From contig NZ_AUIV01000015.1 of the NCBI RefSeq assembly GCF_000423885.1, positions 50,401 through 114,400 on the forward strand: 64,000 nucleotides of DNA, written 5' to 3'. Under the pieces are notes generated by a model. It ran no database searches. It saw only the letters and a list, made by a program, of their open reading frames with translations, and had not been told where the DNA came from. Position numbers and translations under genes: made by a program. This document shows, one piece after another, positions 34,100 through 43,135 of this stretch (position 1 is the stretch's first letter; the number at the start of each line of letters is the position of its first letter). The stretch comes from Thermomonas fusca DSM 15424 (GTDB lineage: Bacteria; Pseudomonadota; Gammaproteobacteria; Xanthomonadales; Xanthomonadaceae).

Positions 34100-34621
34100 T
34101 CAGGCGTTGCCGGCGGTTTCGGCGTCGGCCAGCGAGTCGCCCTGCGACATCTGCGCAACGCGCTGGCGCAGGGTCTCGGCGTACAGCGCCTCGAAGTTGA
34201 TCGGCTGCATCGGGAACGGCGGGAAACCGCCCGAGGTGATCAGCTGGCCGATGGTGGCCGAAGCGTAGGGGTACAGGATGTTCGGGCACTGGATGCCCAG
34301 CATCGCGTCCAGCATCTGGTCGTCCATGCCGCCGAGGCCGAACACGCCGGCCTGCTCGACTTCGGCCAGATAGGCGGTCTTGTCGTTCAGGGTGCAGGTC
34401 AGGGTGATGCCCAGGCTGACTTCGAACGCATTGTCGGCCAGGCGCTGCACCTTCTGGTTCAGCTTCATCTGCAGGTCCGGCTGGCCCTGTTCGTTGAACA
34501 CCTGCGGCGCATTCGGCGCTTCGAAGGAGACGTCCTTCACGTACAGCTTTTCGACGGTGAAGGTCGGGCCCTGCTGGGCGTCGGCGGCCGGCACGATGCC
34601 GTTCAGGTTTTCATCGGACAT
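34100..34621 (-). CDS. secB: Protein-export chaperone SecB
   Basis: The 173-residue protein shows the SecB core: FTVEKLYVKDVSFEAPN (about 20-36), the VEQAGVFGL segment and the C-terminal LYPYASATIGQLITSGGFPP motif. SecB keeps precursor proteins unfolded for SecA in the cytosol. The ATG at 34621 is preceded by a weak purine-rich site. It forms a minus-strand group with gpsA and, upstream, a rhodanese gene, an order also seen in E. coli (yibN-secB-gpsA). Confidence 0.97.
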   Translation of the reverse strand: MSDENLNGIVPAADAQQGPTFTVEKLYVKDVSFEAPNAPQVFNEQGQPDLQMKLNQKVQRLADNAFEVSLGITLTCTLNDKTAYLAEVEQAGVFGLGGMDDQMLDAMLGIQCPNILYPYASATIGQLITSGGFPPFPMQPINFEALYAETLRQRVAQMSQGDSLADAETAGNA

Positions 34622-34738
34622 GGGAATTCTCGAGTGCAGCGAAGGAAATGGGAAACGTCGATTATCGCACCGAACCCGGTGCGGCCCTTCCGACGTGGGG
34701 CGTGCGGGCGCGGAACACAAGCCCGCCGCAGGGCCGGA

Positions 34739-35173
34739 TCAGCGGCCCTTGACCAGCGGCAGGTCGGCGCCCTGCCAGGCCTGGATGCCGCCTTCCAGCA
34801 CGCTGACGTGGGCGAAACCGGCCTTGCGCAGGCGCTTGGCGGCGCCGCTGGCGGTCTGCCCGACCCGGCACACCAGCACCACCGGCAGCGCCTTGGCGGC
34901 GGCCAGCTGCTTGTGCTCGGGGTCGAACTGGCTGGGCTGGACGTTCTTCGAGCCGGCGATATGGCCCTTCTCGAACTCGCCGGGCGCACGCAGGTCCACC
35001 ACCAGCGCGTTGTCGCGGTTGATCAGCCCGGTCAGCTGGGCCGGGCCAATCCGGCGCACACCGCCCAACAGAGTGGCAAGCTCGTTGCCGATGAGGGCAA
35101 CGGTGATGCCGGCCAGGGCCAGCGACAGCATGGGGTGGCGGCCGGCAAAGGCGGCCAGTTCGGCGAAGGTCAC
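34739..35173 (-). CDS. Membrane-anchored rhodanese-like sulfurtransferase (YibN type)
   Basis: The 144-residue protein has an N-terminal membrane helix (about 13-33) and one rhodanese domain with the active-site loop CRVGQTAS, Cys at about 103. Rhodaneses carry persulfide sulfur. The start is a GTG at 35173. YibN-like proteins sit upstream of secB in many gammaproteobacteria, as here. Confidence 0.88.
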   Translation of the reverse strand: MTFAELAAFAGRHPMLSLALAGITVALIGNELATLLGGVRRIGPAQLTGLINRDNALVVDLRAPGEFEKGHIAGSKNVQPSQFDPEHKQLAAAKALPVVLVCRVGQTASGAAKRLRKAGFAHVSVLEGGIQAWQGADLPLVKGR

Positions 35174-35222
35174 GGCATCGACCGGTCAAGACGGGGCGGC
35201 AATTGTAGCCGCACCTCGCGCC

Positions 35223-35639
35223 TCATTCGCCCCACAGGTCTGGCAGGCCGCTGACCAGCCACCAGCTGCGCGAGGGTTCGTCGTAGCGCCAACGCTCGCG
35301 GTAGCGCACGCTGCGCTCGGCCAGGGTGTTGCGGTTGATGACGCCGATCTCGATGTCGCGCACCACCTCGCCGTTGCCCAGGGTGGTGCCGCCGCTGTCG
35401 CGGTAGGACGAGATCTGCACCTGCTTGTAGCGGGAGAAATCGATGTCGGTGAGCGGATGTTCCTTGCGCACCTTGGGATCGACCAGGTTCCACGCGCCTT
35501 CGAAATCCCCCCAGCGGATCGCCGCCGAATAGCTGTACTGCGCCTCGTCCAGCGCACTGCCCTTGCTCGCGGACTTGGGGCAACCGGCCAGCAGGGCCAG
35601 GCAGCACAGCAACAGGCAGCGCAGCAGCCATCGGGACAT
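35223..35639 (-). CDS. Lipoprotein of unknown function
   Basis: The 138-residue protein has a lipoprotein signal with lipobox LAGC (Cys at about 20) and a compact mature domain with AIRWGDFEGAWNLVDP and a Trp-rich C-terminus (RWRYDEPSRSWWLVSG). GGAGAA precedes the ATG. The fold resembles NTF2-like small domains by pattern only; I do not assign a family. It lies between the rhodanese and thioesterase genes on the same strand. Confidence 0.72.
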   Translation of the reverse strand: MSRWLLRCLLLCCLALLAGCPKSASKGSALDEAQYSYSAAIRWGDFEGAWNLVDPKVRKEHPLTDIDFSRYKQVQISSYRDSGGTTLGNGEVVRDIEIGVINRNTLAERSVRYRERWRYDEPSRSWWLVSGLPDLWGE

Positions 35640-35705
35640 CGGGATTCTCCGCCAGGGGACGACGCATCCTAACCGCTTGCGGCAGGCTCCCCCGTCGCCG
35701 CGCCG

Positions 35706-36176
35706 TCAGGATTTGCCGATCGCCACGTAGCGGCCGGTGTATGTTGCCGCCACCGCGCCGTCAGCGAGCAGCGTCTTCGCCTGCAGGCGGATGCCGGCGC
35801 GACCCTGCCGGCGCAATGTGTCCGCCAGCGCGGCGTGCTCCACCGCATCGTCGAACGTGGCTTCGACCACGATGTCCTCGAACACCGGCTTGAGATAGCG
35901 CACCCGGCTGTCGGCCACGAACACGTCCGCATGCAGGCCGGCGGTTTCCAGCTCCAACGACACCAGCCCCCACGCCGCGATGGTCATCAGCGAGGACAGG
36001 CTGCCGCCGAACGCGCAGTGCTTGTCATTGACGTTGGCGGCCAGCGGCGCGCGCACGCGCAGCACGCCATCGCGCCACTCCAGTACCTGCGGCTGCATGG
36101 CGGCCACCGGCGGCATGCCGGCGAAATGCCGGGCCAATGCGTCCAACGCGGCGTCGAGGTTCTCGATTGCATTCAT
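35706..36176 (-). CDS. Thioesterase-like (YiiD C-terminal/hotdog-fold) protein
   Basis: The 156-residue protein matches the YiiD_C type hotdog fold: an N-terminal helix, NVNDKHCAFGGSLSSLMTIAAWGL in pieces (the Asn/His/Gly-rich loop before the central helix) and several strands including SRVRYLKPV. The family is predicted to hydrolyse acyl-thioesters. The start was set at the ATG giving MNAIENL; the frame is open for over 2 kb upstream, antisense to hemD/hemX, which is not coding. It is divergent from hemD. Confidence 0.75.
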   Translation of the reverse strand: MNAIENLDAALDALARHFAGMPPVAAMQPQVLEWRDGVLRVRAPLAANVNDKHCAFGGSLSSLMTIAAWGLVSLELETAGLHADVFVADSRVRYLKPVFEDIVVEATFDDAVEHAALADTLRRQGRAGIRLQAKTLLADGAVAATYTGRYVAIGKS

Positions 36177-36221
36177 CCGCGAAGCCTGACGCAAACGTCG
36201 ACGCCATGCCAAGCTGTGTGC

Positions 36222-37001
36222 ATGTCGCGCCTTGCCGATCAAGCACTTCCGCTTCAACACTGGACCGTACTGTCGCTGCGACCGCGCGGACAGCACGCCG
36301 GTTTGCGCGCGGCGGCGGCGCGATCCGGCGCGCGCTTGCTGGCGCTGTCGCCGATCGCCATCGACATCCTCGACGACAGCGACGCGCGGCAATCCCTGGC
36401 CGCAGCGCTGGCCGCCGACATCCTCCTGTTCACCAGCCCGAATGCGGTGCGCGCGGCGGCGGCACTGGCACCGCTGCGGCCACGTCGCGGCCAGCACTGG
36501 CTGGCGGTCGGCGCCGGCACCCGACGCGCGCTGGCGCGCAGCGGCATCGACGCGGTGGCGCCGGCGCGGATGGACAGCGAAGGCCTGCTGGATCTGCCGC
36601 AGCTGGCGGAAGTGCGCGGCAAATGCATCGGCCTGATTACCGCCCCAGGCGGCCGCGGCCTGCTGGCGCCGTCGCTGGCGGCACGCGGCGCGACAGTGCT
36701 GCGCGCGAACGTGTACGCGCGTCGCGCCGTCACGCTGCCGCCGGCGCGGCGCGCCGCGCTGGAACAAGCGCTGCGCAATCCCGACCGCGTGCTGCTGGCA
36801 CTGAGCAGCGGCGAAGCGCTGGACGCGCTGCTGGCGCAGCTGCCGGCGCGCGGCGTGGGCAAGGTCGCGGTGGTTGCGGCCAGCGCCCGTCTGGGCGAGG
36901 CGGCGCGTGCCGCGGGCTTCACCCGCATCGCGCTGGCCAGCGACGCGCGCCCGGCCGCGCTGCTGCGCGCAGCCGCCGACGCCTTCGCCGGCCACGATTA
37001 A
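36222..37001 (+). CDS. hemD: Uroporphyrinogen-III synthase HemD
   Basis: The 259-residue protein shows the two-domain HemD pattern: LRPRGQHAGL near the N-terminus, FTSPNAVRAA (about 75-84), VGAGTRRAL, ITAPGGRGLL and LALSSGEALDAL. HemD closes hydroxymethylbilane to uroporphyrinogen III. HemD sequences diverge strongly; the neighbours hemX and hemY make the call firm. The ATG at 36222 was chosen among many open-frame possibilities because it gives the expected N-terminus. Confidence 0.9.
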   Translation: MSRLADQALPLQHWTVLSLRPRGQHAGLRAAAARSGARLLALSPIAIDILDDSDARQSLAAALAADILLFTSPNAVRAAAALAPLRPRRGQHWLAVGAGTRRALARSGIDAVAPARMDSEGLLDLPQLAEVRGKCIGLITAPGGRGLLAPSLAARGATVLRANVYARRAVTLPPARRAALEQALRNPDRVLLALSSGEALDALLAQLPARGVGKVAVVAASARLGEAARAAGFTRIALASDARPAALLRAAADAFAGHD

Positions 37002-37011
37002 CATCATCGCC

Positions 37012-37992
37012 GTGGACACCTCCGACACATCCGACTCCCCCGTTTCGCCGGCGCGCCGCTCGCGCGCCGGCGGCCTGTTGCTGCTGGCGCTGCTGCTGAT
37101 CACGCTGGCCGCCGCCGGCGTGCTGGGCTGGCGCCAGTGGCAGGCGCTGCAGGCGCAGGAGCGGGCGCGCAGCCAGCAGCAGCGCGACGCGCTGGACGCG
37201 CGCATCGACAGCCTGCGACAGGCGCAGCGCGCACAATCGCAGCGGCTGCAGCAGGCCGAAGCCACCAACCGGGTGCTGCGCGACGAGCTGCTGGGCCTCG
37301 GCCAGCGCGCGGCGGCGATCGAAGACAGCGTGTCGCGGCTGGCCGATGCCGACCGCCACGGCGCGCTGTCGCTACGGCTGGACCAGGTTGAACTGCTGTT
37401 GGCGATCGGCCAGCAGCGCCTGCAGCTGGACGGCGACCTCGACGGCGCGCGGCGCGCGCTGGCATTGGCGGCGCCACTGCTGGCTAGCGTCGATGATTCG
37501 GCCTGGCTCAACCTCAAGCAGACGCTGGCGCAGGAGCAGGCCGCGCTGGAGGCGCTGGGAGCGGATCCGCGCAGCACTGCAGAGTCACTGCTCGAACGAC
37601 TGGTTGCCGATATCCCACTGGAGCAAGGCGCTATCACCAGCGCCAACCAGTCGCAGGCCACGCCGTGGTTCGCGCGGCTGCTGGATCGCATCGTGCGCGT
37701 GCAGCCCACCGCCAGCGCCGGCCTGCGCGACCACGCCGACCGGCAGGCCGCGCTGGCCGCCCTGCAGCTGGAAGCCGCACTGGCGCGCGCCGCCATCCAG
37801 CGCCGCGACGGTGCCGGCCTGCAGCAGGCACTGACCCGCATCGACGGCTGGCTGCAGCGCCTGCTGGCCGGTTCGCCGCAGCTCGCGCAGCGCCAGCGCC
37901 TGATCGCGCAGCTGCACGCCATCACCCTGCACCCAGCCGCGCCGCTGTCCGGCAGCACCCTGGCGCAGCTGCGCGCGCAGCGCGACGGTTGA
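37012..37992 (+). CDS. hemX: HemX, uroporphyrinogen-III C-methyltransferase-like membrane protein
   Basis: The 326-residue protein has an N-terminal membrane helix (about 20-40), a long coiled coil (about 45-110, rich in Gln/Arg/Leu) and a helical C-terminal domain with QVELLLAIGQQRLQL, the HemX signature. Despite its annotation, HemX has no methyltransferase motif and its function is uncertain; it always accompanies hemD and hemY. The start is a GTG 10 bases after the hemD stop. Confidence 0.88.
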   Translation: MDTSDTSDSPVSPARRSRAGGLLLLALLLITLAAAGVLGWRQWQALQAQERARSQQQRDALDARIDSLRQAQRAQSQRLQQAEATNRVLRDELLGLGQRAAAIEDSVSRLADADRHGALSLRLDQVELLLAIGQQRLQLDGDLDGARRALALAAPLLASVDDSAWLNLKQTLAQEQAALEALGADPRSTAESLLERLVADIPLEQGAITSANQSQATPWFARLLDRIVRVQPTASAGLRDHADRQAALAALQLEAALARAAIQRRDGAGLQQALTRIDGWLQRLLAGSPQLAQRQRLIAQLHAITLHPAAPLSGSTLAQLRAQRDG

Positions 37993-38137
37993 AGCGCGGG
38001 TCGTTGCGCCGCCGCGCGCGCACCGTGGACATCGGCTTCCGTCTCGCTGCGTACACTGGCTTCCACCCTGCCGTCGCGATCACGCTCCGCGTTCGCCGAC
38101 GCGCGCATCACGCGCCGCACACTCGGGAGACACCGCG

Positions 38138-39385
38138 ATGAACCTGTTCCGCAACGTGTTGGTCTGGCTGCTGCTGGCGGTGCTGGGCGCCGTGCTGGTG
38201 CAGTACCTGCTGCAGGACCCGGGCTATCTGCTGGTGCGTTACCGCGGCACCGACTACAGCACCACCCTGGCGGTGGGCATCGGCCTGCTGCTGGCGGGAC
38301 TGTTCGCGCTGGCGCTGCTGTGGACGGCGCTGCGGCTGCCGTTCCGGCTGTGGAACCGGCGCCGCAGGCGGCGTGCGCGGGCGCAGCTGATCGATGGGCT
38401 GACGGCATTCGAGCGCGGCGACTACCTGCGCGCCGGGCAGCTGCTGCGGCAAGCCGCAGACGATCCCGCGGCGGAAGCCGTGGCCCGCGCGCAGGCGGCA
38501 CGCGCCGCGTTCATGCGCGGCGACGACGCAGCAGGCGAAGCGCTGCTGGCGGGGTTCGAACATCGGCACGCCGGCATCCGCGCGGTGGTGCTGGCCGAAC
38601 GCGCGCTGGCCCGGCAGCAGCCGGAAGCCGCACTGCAAGCGCTCGACGCCGCGCCGGCGCAGCCGCTGCCGCCGCGCGGCCTGTGGCTGCGCGCGCAGGC
38701 GCTGCTGGCCAGCGCACGCAGCGCCGAGGCCTACGGCCTGCTTGGCGCGCTGCGCCAGCAGCAGGCGCTGCCGGCGGCCGAAGGCGAATCGCTACCGGCA
38801 CGCTGGGCGGCGCAGGCACTGCGTGAAGCCGACGACGGCAACACCGTCGCCGCGCTGTGGGATGCGCTGCCGCCGACACTGCGCACGCATCCCGACGTGG
38901 CGGCCGCCTATGCCGGTCGCGCCGCCGCGCTGGGTTGGCACGATGCGGCCACAACGAGCATCGAGCAGGCCCTGGATGCCGAATGGGATGAAGCGCTGGC
39001 CGCGCTGTACGGACAGCTCGACGTCGACCGCATCGAACATCGCCATGCGCAGCTGGAGCGCTGGCTGCAGGCACGCCCGGCCAGCCCGGCGCTGCTGCTT
39101 GCCAGCGCCCGCATCGACCAGCGGCGGGGCCGCTGGCTGGCGGCCGAGGACGCCCTGAATCGCGCGCTGACTGCAGGCGCCGGCGCGCCCGCTTGGGAAG
39201 CGCTGGGCGATGGCGCCGCGCAGCTGGACGACCATGTCCGTGCGCAGCGCTGCTATGCCAATGCGCTGCGCAGCCAGCGCGGTGATGTCGCGGTGGATCC
39301 CGTCGACGCGGCCCCTCCCGCGCAGCCGGCGGACACCCACGTCGAAACGCGCGATCGCTTCGGCTTGCCGCGTCTGGCCGACTGA
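38138..39385 (+). CDS. hemY: HemY-type TPR membrane protein
   Basis: The 415-residue protein has two N-terminal membrane helices (about 8-28 and 42-65), the conserved DPGYLLVRY between them, then TPR-like repeats to the C-terminus. This is the HemY family of proteobacteria, associated with heme synthesis but distinct from HemY protoporphyrinogen oxidase of Bacillus. It completes the hemD-hemX-hemY string; 145 bases separate it from hemX. Confidence 0.9.
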   Translation: MNLFRNVLVWLLLAVLGAVLVQYLLQDPGYLLVRYRGTDYSTTLAVGIGLLLAGLFALALLWTALRLPFRLWNRRRRRRARAQLIDGLTAFERGDYLRAGQLLRQAADDPAAEAVARAQAARAAFMRGDDAAGEALLAGFEHRHAGIRAVVLAERALARQQPEAALQALDAAPAQPLPPRGLWLRAQALLASARSAEAYGLLGALRQQQALPAAEGESLPARWAAQALREADDGNTVAALWDALPPTLRTHPDVAAAYAGRAAALGWHDAATTSIEQALDAEWDEALAALYGQLDVDRIEHRHAQLERWLQARPASPALLLASARIDQRRGRWLAAEDALNRALTAGAGAPAWEALGDGAAQLDDHVRAQRCYANALRSQRGDVAVDPVDAAPPAQPADTHVETRDRFGLPRLAD

Positions 39386-39487
39386 CCGCACGCCGCAACG
39401 CGCCGATGCAGCCGGCGCCGTTCGGCGAAAATAGGTGTCCTCCGGGCCCACGCGGGCAACGGCTCTTTCCCTCTGCGGACGCCATCC

Positions 39488-40333
39488 ATGATCCATGTCC
39501 TGCTGGCCGCACTGTGCAGCGTGCTGGTGTCGGTGCTGCTCAAGCTGGCCCGACGTTTCGATATCGACGTCGGCCAGGCGGTGGCGTGGAACTACGTCGC
39601 CACCGGCGCGCTCACGCTGCTGGTCCTGCAGCCGTCGCTGCAACCGCTGCGGCAGGCGGATGCGCCGTGGCTCACCCTCGCCGCGCTGGGCCTGCTGCTG
39701 CCGACCATCTTCCTGGCGCTGGCGGCCTCCGTGCGCCACGCCGGCATCGTGCGCAGCGACGCGGCGCAACGGCTGTCGCTGCTGATCCCGCTGCTGGCCG
39801 CGTTCACCCTGTTCGGCGAAGCCCTGGCGCCGCTGAAGCTGGCCGGCTGCGCGCTGGGCCTGCTGGCGCTGGCCGGCATGGTCTGGCGCGATGGGCGCGA
39901 TGCCGGCGGCAACGGCGGCGCGCGCTGGGGCTGGCCGCTGGCGGTGTTCGCCGGCTTCGGCCTGATCGACGTGCTGTTCAAGCGCGTGGCCGCCGGCGGC
40001 CTGCCGCTGGGCAGCGCGCTGCTGGCGGTGTTCGCGCTGGCGCTGCTGGTGGCCTTTGCCCTGCAGCTGCTTCGGCGGGTGCGCTTCACCGCGCGCAGCG
40101 CGCTGGGCGGGCTGCTGCTCGGCGCGGTCAACTTCGCCAACATCCTGTTCTACCTGCGCGCCCACCGCGCGCTGCCGGACAGCCCGTCGCTGGTGTTCGC
40201 CAGCATGAACCTCGGCGTGGTGGCGCTGGGCGCGGTGGCAGGTGTTGCGCTGTTCCGCGAACGCCTGAGCCGGATCAATGCCGCCGGCCTGCTGCTGGCG
40301 CTGGCGGCGATCGCGCTGCTGGCGCTGGGCTGA
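39488..40333 (+). CDS. DMT-superfamily (EamA-like) transporter
   Basis: The 281-residue protein has about ten hydrophobic helices in two repeats, as in drug/metabolite transporters. It begins MIHVLLAALCSVLVSVLLKLARRF, typical of the family's first helix with a Lys after it. Substrate unknown. It sits between hemY and hemF on the same strand, so it may be in the heme operon; a role in tetrapyrrole export is only a guess. Confidence 0.83.
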   Translation: MIHVLLAALCSVLVSVLLKLARRFDIDVGQAVAWNYVATGALTLLVLQPSLQPLRQADAPWLTLAALGLLLPTIFLALAASVRHAGIVRSDAAQRLSLLIPLLAAFTLFGEALAPLKLAGCALGLLALAGMVWRDGRDAGGNGGARWGWPLAVFAGFGLIDVLFKRVAAGGLPLGSALLAVFALALLVAFALQLLRRVRFTARSALGGLLLGAVNFANILFYLRAHRALPDSPSLVFASMNLGVVALGAVAGVALFRERLSRINAAGLLLALAAIALLALG

Positions 40334-40358
40334 GCGGCGCGGGTCCTACAATGCGCGC

Positions 40359-41291
40359 ATGAACATCCCCGATATCGACAGCGTCCGCAACTACCTCACC
40401 GGCCTGCAGGACCGCATCTGCAGCGAGATCGAGCGCGCCGACGGCAGCGCGCGCTTCAGCGAGGACGCGTGGACGAAGGATCCCGCCAGCTCGCCGATCC
40501 GCGGTGGCGGGCGCACGCGCGTGCTGCGCGATGGCGCGGTGTTCGAGCAGGCCGGGATCGGTTTTTCCGACGTGGCCGGCGACCGACTGCCACCATCGGC
40601 CAGCGCCGGACGCCCGGAACTGGCCGGCGCGTCGTGGCGCGCGGTGGGCGTGTCGCTGGTGTTCCATCCGCGCAATCCATTGCTTCCGACCACCCATGCC
40701 AACGTGCGCCACTTCCGCGCCGAGCGCGACGGCGAAACGGTGGCGTGGTGGTTCGGCGGCGGCTTCGACCTGACTCCGTTCTATCCGTTCGACGACGACG
40801 TACTCCACTGGCACCGCACCGCGCGCACGCTGTGCGAGCCTTTCGGCGGACAGGCCCGCTACGACGCGCATAAAAAATGGTGCGACGAATATTTCCTGCT
40901 CAAGCACCGCGACGAGACCCGCGGCGTGGGCGGGCTGTTCTTCGACGACCTGCACGGCGACTTCGACGACTGCTTCGGCTACCTGCGCGCGGTCGGCGAC
41001 GGCTTCCTCGACGCCTACCTGCCGATCGTCGAGCGCCGCAAGGACATGCCTTACGGCGAGCGCGAGCGCCAGTTCCAGCTGTACCGGCGCGGGCGCTACG
41101 TGGAGTTCAACCTGGTGTTCGACCGCGGCACCCTGTTCGGCCTGCAGAGCGGCGGCCGCACCGAATCGATCCTGATGAGCCTGCCGCCGCTGGTGCGCTG
41201 GGAATACGGCTACCAGCCCGAGGCCGGCAGCGCCGAAGCGCGGCTGGCCGACTACCTGCGTCCGCGCGACTGGCTGGCCGAGCTGGCTTGA
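40359..41291 (+). CDS. hemF: Coproporphyrinogen-III oxidase, aerobic (HemF)
   Basis: The 310-residue protein has the HemF motifs: GGGRTRVL, HANVRHFRAE, WWFGGGFDLTP, HKKWCDEYFLLKHR and RRGRYVEFNLVFDRGT. HemF oxidatively decarboxylates coproporphyrinogen III with O2 to protoporphyrinogen IX. The ATG at 40359 begins 26 bases after the DMT gene. Its stop codon is directly adjacent to that of the convergent arginase gene. Confidence 0.96.
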   Translation: MNIPDIDSVRNYLTGLQDRICSEIERADGSARFSEDAWTKDPASSPIRGGGRTRVLRDGAVFEQAGIGFSDVAGDRLPPSASAGRPELAGASWRAVGVSLVFHPRNPLLPTTHANVRHFRAERDGETVAWWFGGGFDLTPFYPFDDDVLHWHRTARTLCEPFGGQARYDAHKKWCDEYFLLKHRDETRGVGGLFFDDLHGDFDDCFGYLRAVGDGFLDAYLPIVERRKDMPYGERERQFQLYRRGRYVEFNLVFDRGTLFGLQSGGRTESILMSLPPLVRWEYGYQPEAGSAEARLADYLRPRDWLAELA

Positions 41292-42215
41292 TCAGTCCCG
41301 CATCAGGGTGGACTTGCCGAACAGGCTTTCCACCAGATCCACCGCCAGCCTGGCGGTGGCGTTGCGGCGGTCCAGCGCCGGGTTCACTTCCACCAGATCC
41401 AGCGAGCCCAGGCGGCCGCTGTCGGCCACCATCTCCATGATCAGCTGCGCCTCGCGGTAGTTCACGCCGCCGGGCACGCGGGTGCCGGTGCCGGGCGCAA
41501 TCGACGGATCCAGCATGTCGACGTCGAAACTGACGTGCAGATGGGTATCGGCATCCACGCCTTCCAGCGCTTCTTCCATCGCACGGCGCATGCCGACTTC
41601 GTCGATGAAGCGCATGTCGTAAATGTCGAGGCCGTGTTCCTTGACCAGCTGCTTCTCGCCCGGATCGACCGAGCGGATGCCGATCTGCCGCACCTGCGCC
41701 GGGGTGATCGCCGGCACCACGCCGCCCAGCGTGGTCAGCGCCTGCGGGCCCATCCCGCACAGGCAGGCCACCGGCATGCCGTGGATGTTGCCGCTGGGGG
41801 TGAGCGCGCTGGTGTTGAAGTCGGCGTGCGCGTCCAGCCACAGCACCCGCAGCTTCTTGCCGTTGTCGCGGCAGTGCGCGGCCACCGCGGCGATCGAACC
41901 GATGGCCAGGCAGTGGTCGCCACCGAGCATGATCGGCATGCGCCCGGCGCGCAGTTCGCCGAGGCTGGCGTCGAATACCGCGCGATTCCAGGCGGTGACT
42001 TCCGCGAGGTGGCGATAGCCGTCCACCGGCGGGCTGACCGGATTGCGCGGGCCGGCGACATCGCCGATGTCGCGCGCATCCACGCCGCGCGCGGCGATGG
42101 CTTCGACCAACCCGGCAACGCGCAGGGCTTCCGGCCCCATCGATGCACCGCGCCGGGACGCGCCGATGTCGGTGGGCACGCCGAACACGGAAACAGGCGG
42201 ATAGGCACGGATCAT
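41292..42215 (-). CDS. rocF: Arginase
   Basis: The 307-residue ureohydrolase has all manganese-binding motifs: GGDHCLAIG, DAHADFNT and SFDVDMLDP. The presence of HGMPVA and GVNYREA favours arginase over agmatinase. It hydrolyses arginine to ornithine and urea. It is transcribed toward hemF and preceded upstream by tRNA-Thr on the same strand. Confidence 0.94.
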   Translation of the reverse strand: MIRAYPPVSVFGVPTDIGASRRGASMGPEALRVAGLVEAIAARGVDARDIGDVAGPRNPVSPPVDGYRHLAEVTAWNRAVFDASLGELRAGRMPIMLGGDHCLAIGSIAAVAAHCRDNGKKLRVLWLDAHADFNTSALTPSGNIHGMPVACLCGMGPQALTTLGGVVPAITPAQVRQIGIRSVDPGEKQLVKEHGLDIYDMRFIDEVGMRRAMEEALEGVDADTHLHVSFDVDMLDPSIAPGTGTRVPGGVNYREAQLIMEMVADSGRLGSLDLVEVNPALDRRNATARLAVDLVESLFGKSTLMRD

Positions 42216-42258
42216 GGTGGCTCCAGGCGCTGCGATCGGCGCGGGTGCGAACGGAAGA

Positions 42259-42334
42259 TGGTGCCGCTTGTCCGAATCGAACGGACGACCTGCTGTTTAC
42301 AAGACAGCTGCTCTACCAACTGAGCTAAAGCGGC
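42259..42334 (-). tRNA. tRNA-Thr(UGU)
   Basis: On the minus strand the 76-nt cloverleaf begins GCCGCTTTAGCTCAG (D arm TAGCTCAGTTGGTAGAGCA in parts), has a five-pair anticodon stem GCTGT/ACAGC with loop CTTGTAA giving anticodon TGT (Thr), the T-loop GTTCGATTC and an acceptor end GCGGC-A with encoded CCA (42259-42261). The acceptor stem GCCGCTT/AAGCGGC pairs over seven bases. Confidence 0.96.
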
Positions 42335-42391
42335 GGGCGGCCGATTCTATCAGGCGGCCCGGTCGCCGCCGGAACCGCTGCCGGCGTGCGC

Positions 42392-43126
42392 TCAGCGCAG
42401 CTGCGCGCAGTCCAGCGGCTGCGAGCGCGCGATCCGCGCCAGCGCGGCGCGGTCCGCAGTCGGCGGCAGGCGCGCGCCCAGCCACGCCTGCGCAGGCGTG
42501 CCGCCAACCGGCTCCACCTGCGCCTGCACGCCCTTGCCCTGCAGTTCCGCCTGCCGCCTGCGCGCGCCGGTTTCGCTGCTGAAGCGGCCCAGCGCGATGC
42601 TGTTGGCGTCCGCGCCCTCGGTCATCACGAACAGGTCGGCCACGCCCGCGGCCTTCAACCGCTCTGCCGTCGCCACCGCTGCCTCGCGCGAGGGCTGCGC
42701 AGGCAGGAACACCTTCCAGCCGCGCACGCCGCGGGCGCGCTCGTCGAAGGCCACCGCCGTGACGCCGGCCGTGGCCAGCGCCGTGCGCGCAACACTGCGC
42801 GCGGCAGGATCAGCAAACGGTCCGAAGCGCAGGCAGACCGCAGGCTGTTCGACCGCGATGGGGGCAGCGGGCGCGGGCGTGGCCATGGGCGTGCCGGGCG
42901 CCGCAGCCGGCGGTGCCGCGGCGGCAGACGGTGACGGTGCGGCCGCCGCGTCGGCCGTTGCCGCCACTGCCGGCGGGGACGGCGCCGGCACTTCCTTCAG
43001 CAGGCGCAGTCCCGGCGCGGCAGCGGCCATCCCGGCGGCAACGCCGGGCTGCGGCTGGAACAGCCACCAGCCGGCGGCGCCCAGGTTGAGCATCACGAGG
43101 ATCACGATGGCGGCGCGCAGCAGCAT
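42392..43126 (-). CDS. SPOR-domain membrane protein
   Basis: The 244-residue protein has an N-terminal membrane helix (about 5-25), an Ala/Pro-rich linker (about 45-95) and a C-terminal region (about 98-205, CLRFGPFAD, IALGRFSSETGARRRQAEL) with the SPOR repeat pattern that binds denuded peptidoglycan at the division site. It is 10 bases downstream of coaX on the same strand. The specific SPOR family is unclear. Confidence 0.78.
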   Translation of the reverse strand: MLLRAAIVILVMLNLGAAGWWLFQPQPGVAAGMAAAAPGLRLLKEVPAPSPPAVAATADAAAAPSPSAAAAPPAAAPGTPMATPAPAAPIAVEQPAVCLRFGPFADPAARSVARTALATAGVTAVAFDERARGVRGWKVFLPAQPSREAAVATAERLKAAGVADLFVMTEGADANSIALGRFSSETGARRRQAELQGKGVQAQVEPVGGTPAQAWLGARLPPTADRAALARIARSQPLDCAQLR

Positions 43127-43135
43127 CGGTCGAGT

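Noticed and set aside
35706..38501. 931-codon minus-strand frame ending in the thioesterase-like protein
   Set aside because: Only the last 156 codons match a family. The upstream part is antisense to hemD, hemX and part of hemY.
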